Source: Isoetes taiwanensis (Eukaryota; Streptophyta; Lycopodiopsida; Isoetales; Isoetaceae). From it: a DNA stretch of 64,000 nt. The DNA lies in assembly GCA_021234155.1 (NCBI GenBank), contig JAJEKV010000240.1:186001-250000 (forward strand), in the 5' to 3' direction. Under the pieces are notes generated by a model. The model was not told where the DNA came from, made no database searches, and saw only the letters and a list, made by a program, of their open reading frames with translations. The position numbers and the translations under genes were made by a program. Shown here piece after piece: positions 62,548 through 64,000 of the stretch. The stretch's first letter is position 1. Each line of letters opens with the position of its first letter.

Positions 62548-62731
62548 TCCAATGGTCAACAACCAATGGCTCACAACAAAAGCCCTTTTTTTTGTGCGTG
62601 TGGTGCATAATGGTCAACAACCAATGGCTCACAACAAAAGCTCTTTTTTTGTGTGTGTGGTGCATAATGGTCAACAACCAATGGCTCACAACAAAAGTCC
62701 TCTTTTTGTGTGTGTGGTGCATAATGGGCAC
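62548..62731. repeat. Minisatellite of about 64-bp units, three copies
   Basis: AATGGTCAACAACCAATGGC, then TCACAACAAAAGC, a T run, and GTGTGTGTGGTGCAT form the unit. Three copies lie head to tail with variation in the T run. Overlapping frames on both strands are by-products. Confidence 0.93.
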
Positions 62732-63387
62732 ATGAAGGGCGCATGTAGTGCAGTTTCCCCGCCGGCAACACATTTCTTATCATAACTTTTGATCCAGAGC
62801 TCTGTTTGAGATGATTTTTATTGCGTTGGAAAGCTCTCTCCGAGATCTTTTTGATAGTGTATGATATGGATATGTTTGGTTAAGTTATCTATGCTAAAAC
62901 AGCAATTTTCCGGCCGGGTTTGGTAGGCTTTTACATCCTACCAGCTGATTAATACAGGATTGCGCTATTGAATATTGTTTTATGGCCCATTCCGAATGAA
63001 GCCTGCAAAAAATTACCATGCATTTTTAGATTTTGAGGCTTCTAGATCCTTGTGCTAACAAGCGTAAAAGTTTCCACTTTGGTTTCTCACCACAAGAATC
63101 CATGGAGGCCAAGGTTCTTTGTTAACTTCCGGTTGCAAAATGTTTGTGTATGGGTGTTGCAAACTTTATGACTTTCAGAATAATGGGATCAATCTGCTCT
63201 ATCTTTATGGTAACTTTTACTTATGTTCTATTTGTTTTATTGTGATGAAATTCAAAAGCTACAGGTGATGAAAGCCTCAAATGATTTCTAGTTTTTTTCT
63301 GGTTTGAATTCTAAAATTTTTTGTCTCGGGGAGGGGGTCATGGCGTCCTTAAGGCCCCAGAAGGGGCAAAAAAATTTTTTGCAACAC
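62732..63387. other. No gene recognised
   Basis: AT-rich DNA, no coding or repeat structure seen apart from the A/T run just before the foldback element. Confidence 0.5.
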
Positions 63388-63937
63388 AAACCATTAACAT
63401 CAACATATAAAAATTAAACCCCCCACATAACAACCAACACATAACAACCATTGACATTAACAACCAACACATAACTACCATTGACATTAATTAACACAAC
63501 CATTGGGTCCAACACATTTAAATTAAAATCCCCCTTAAACCCCCTTTGGTTTGGGTGCATATTCACATGGGGGGTGACGTAGGGCAGCGAGAGCCCTCAT
63601 AATTGTATTTTGCACGTATGAAATCAACACCATATAGTATTCTGCTTGAAATCTTATAGTATTTTGCGAATCTTGTTATACAGTATAGCAAATTTTGTAC
63701 TTGCATACCCCACAAACGAGGAACTTTACGTACGGTGTAGATTAAGGAATAAGGGGTGAATATGCCTATCCAAACCAAAGGGGGTTTAAGGGGGATTTTA
63801 ATTTAAATGTGTTGGACCCAATGGTTGTGTTAATTAATGTCAATGGTAGTTATGTGTTGGTTGTTAATGTCAATGGTTGTTATGTGTTGGTTGTTATGTG
63901 GGGGGTTTAATTTTTATATGTTGGATGTTAATGGTTT
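63388..63937. mobile_element. 550-bp foldback element with 168-bp inverted arms
   Basis: Arms 63388-63555 and 63770-63937 are near-perfect inverted copies (AAACCATTAACAT...CCCCCTTTGGTTTGG), differing by a one-base indel near the outer end. Within each arm ACATAACAACCA-type words repeat. The core (about 214 bases) contains TAGGGCAGCGAGAG and CATACCCCACAAACGAGGAA and is shared with 14164-14390. No coding. A clean target duplication is not visible. Confidence 0.93.
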
Positions 63938-64000
63938 ACGTAGCAGCAGGAGTTCCTCAAGTCTTTATCTGTGTACTTACATAAAACAGGTTTTATAGTA

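Overview
This window reads as nuclear DNA of a large-genome land plant. The clues are an intron-less PLS-type PPR gene, a split homologue of the meiotic protein ZIP4/SPO22, tRNA-iMet primer sites, TRIM elements, and a Mutator-like element carrying a Ulp1-type protease. The PPR style suggests a fern or other non-flowering plant, but that is a weak inference. Low-copy host sequence is sparse. Most of the window is nested transposons, and many boundaries are fixed by target-site duplications (TSDs) that can be read directly.

Layout: 1-2.5 kb is the 3' part of a dead Ty3 element. 4.03-4.32 kb is a reverse-strand TRIM. 7.13-9.09 kb is an open PPR gene. 9.6-13.6 kb is a broken ZIP4-like gene holding a 1.84-kb poly(A) retro-insertion in an intron. 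15.9-21.7 kb is a 5.8-kb DNA transposon with 30-bp terminal inverted repeats (TIRs), a 4-bp TSD and two convergent genes, of a superfamily I cannot name with confidence. 24.7-25.4 kb is a 706-bp hAT-type element. 26.83-37.01 kb is a 10.2-kb Mutator-like element (MULE) with a 9-bp TSD. It holds a degenerate MULE transposase (+), an unknown small spliced gene (-) and a C2H2-zinc-finger/Ulp1-protease gene (-). GATC-rich minisatellite arrays form its TIRs and also sit between its genes. A TRIM plus an inverted LTR is inserted in its right TIR.

37.27-40.12 kb is a deleted copia derivative with intact 165-bp LTRs. 40.89-59.37 kb is a direct tandem duplication of a 9.15-kb unit. Each unit carries the start of a TPR/SET-like gene, a 1.7-kb TIR element with a spliced gene, a PPR remnant, and a reverse-strand L1-like LINE. 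That LINE is itself interrupted by a 1.8-kb TIR element and a 246-bp hAT-type MITE. The last 4.6 kb is mostly non-coding, with a minisatellite and a 550-bp foldback element.

The most interesting candidates are the array-punctuated MULE with its zinc-finger/Ulp1 cargo, the 5.8-kb unclassified transposon, and the 1.7-kb TIR element carrying a signal-peptide gene. The two duplicated units differ mainly in tight clusters of small indels in GC-rich, CHG-containing motifs. Some frameshifts here may therefore be consensus errors rather than real decay.
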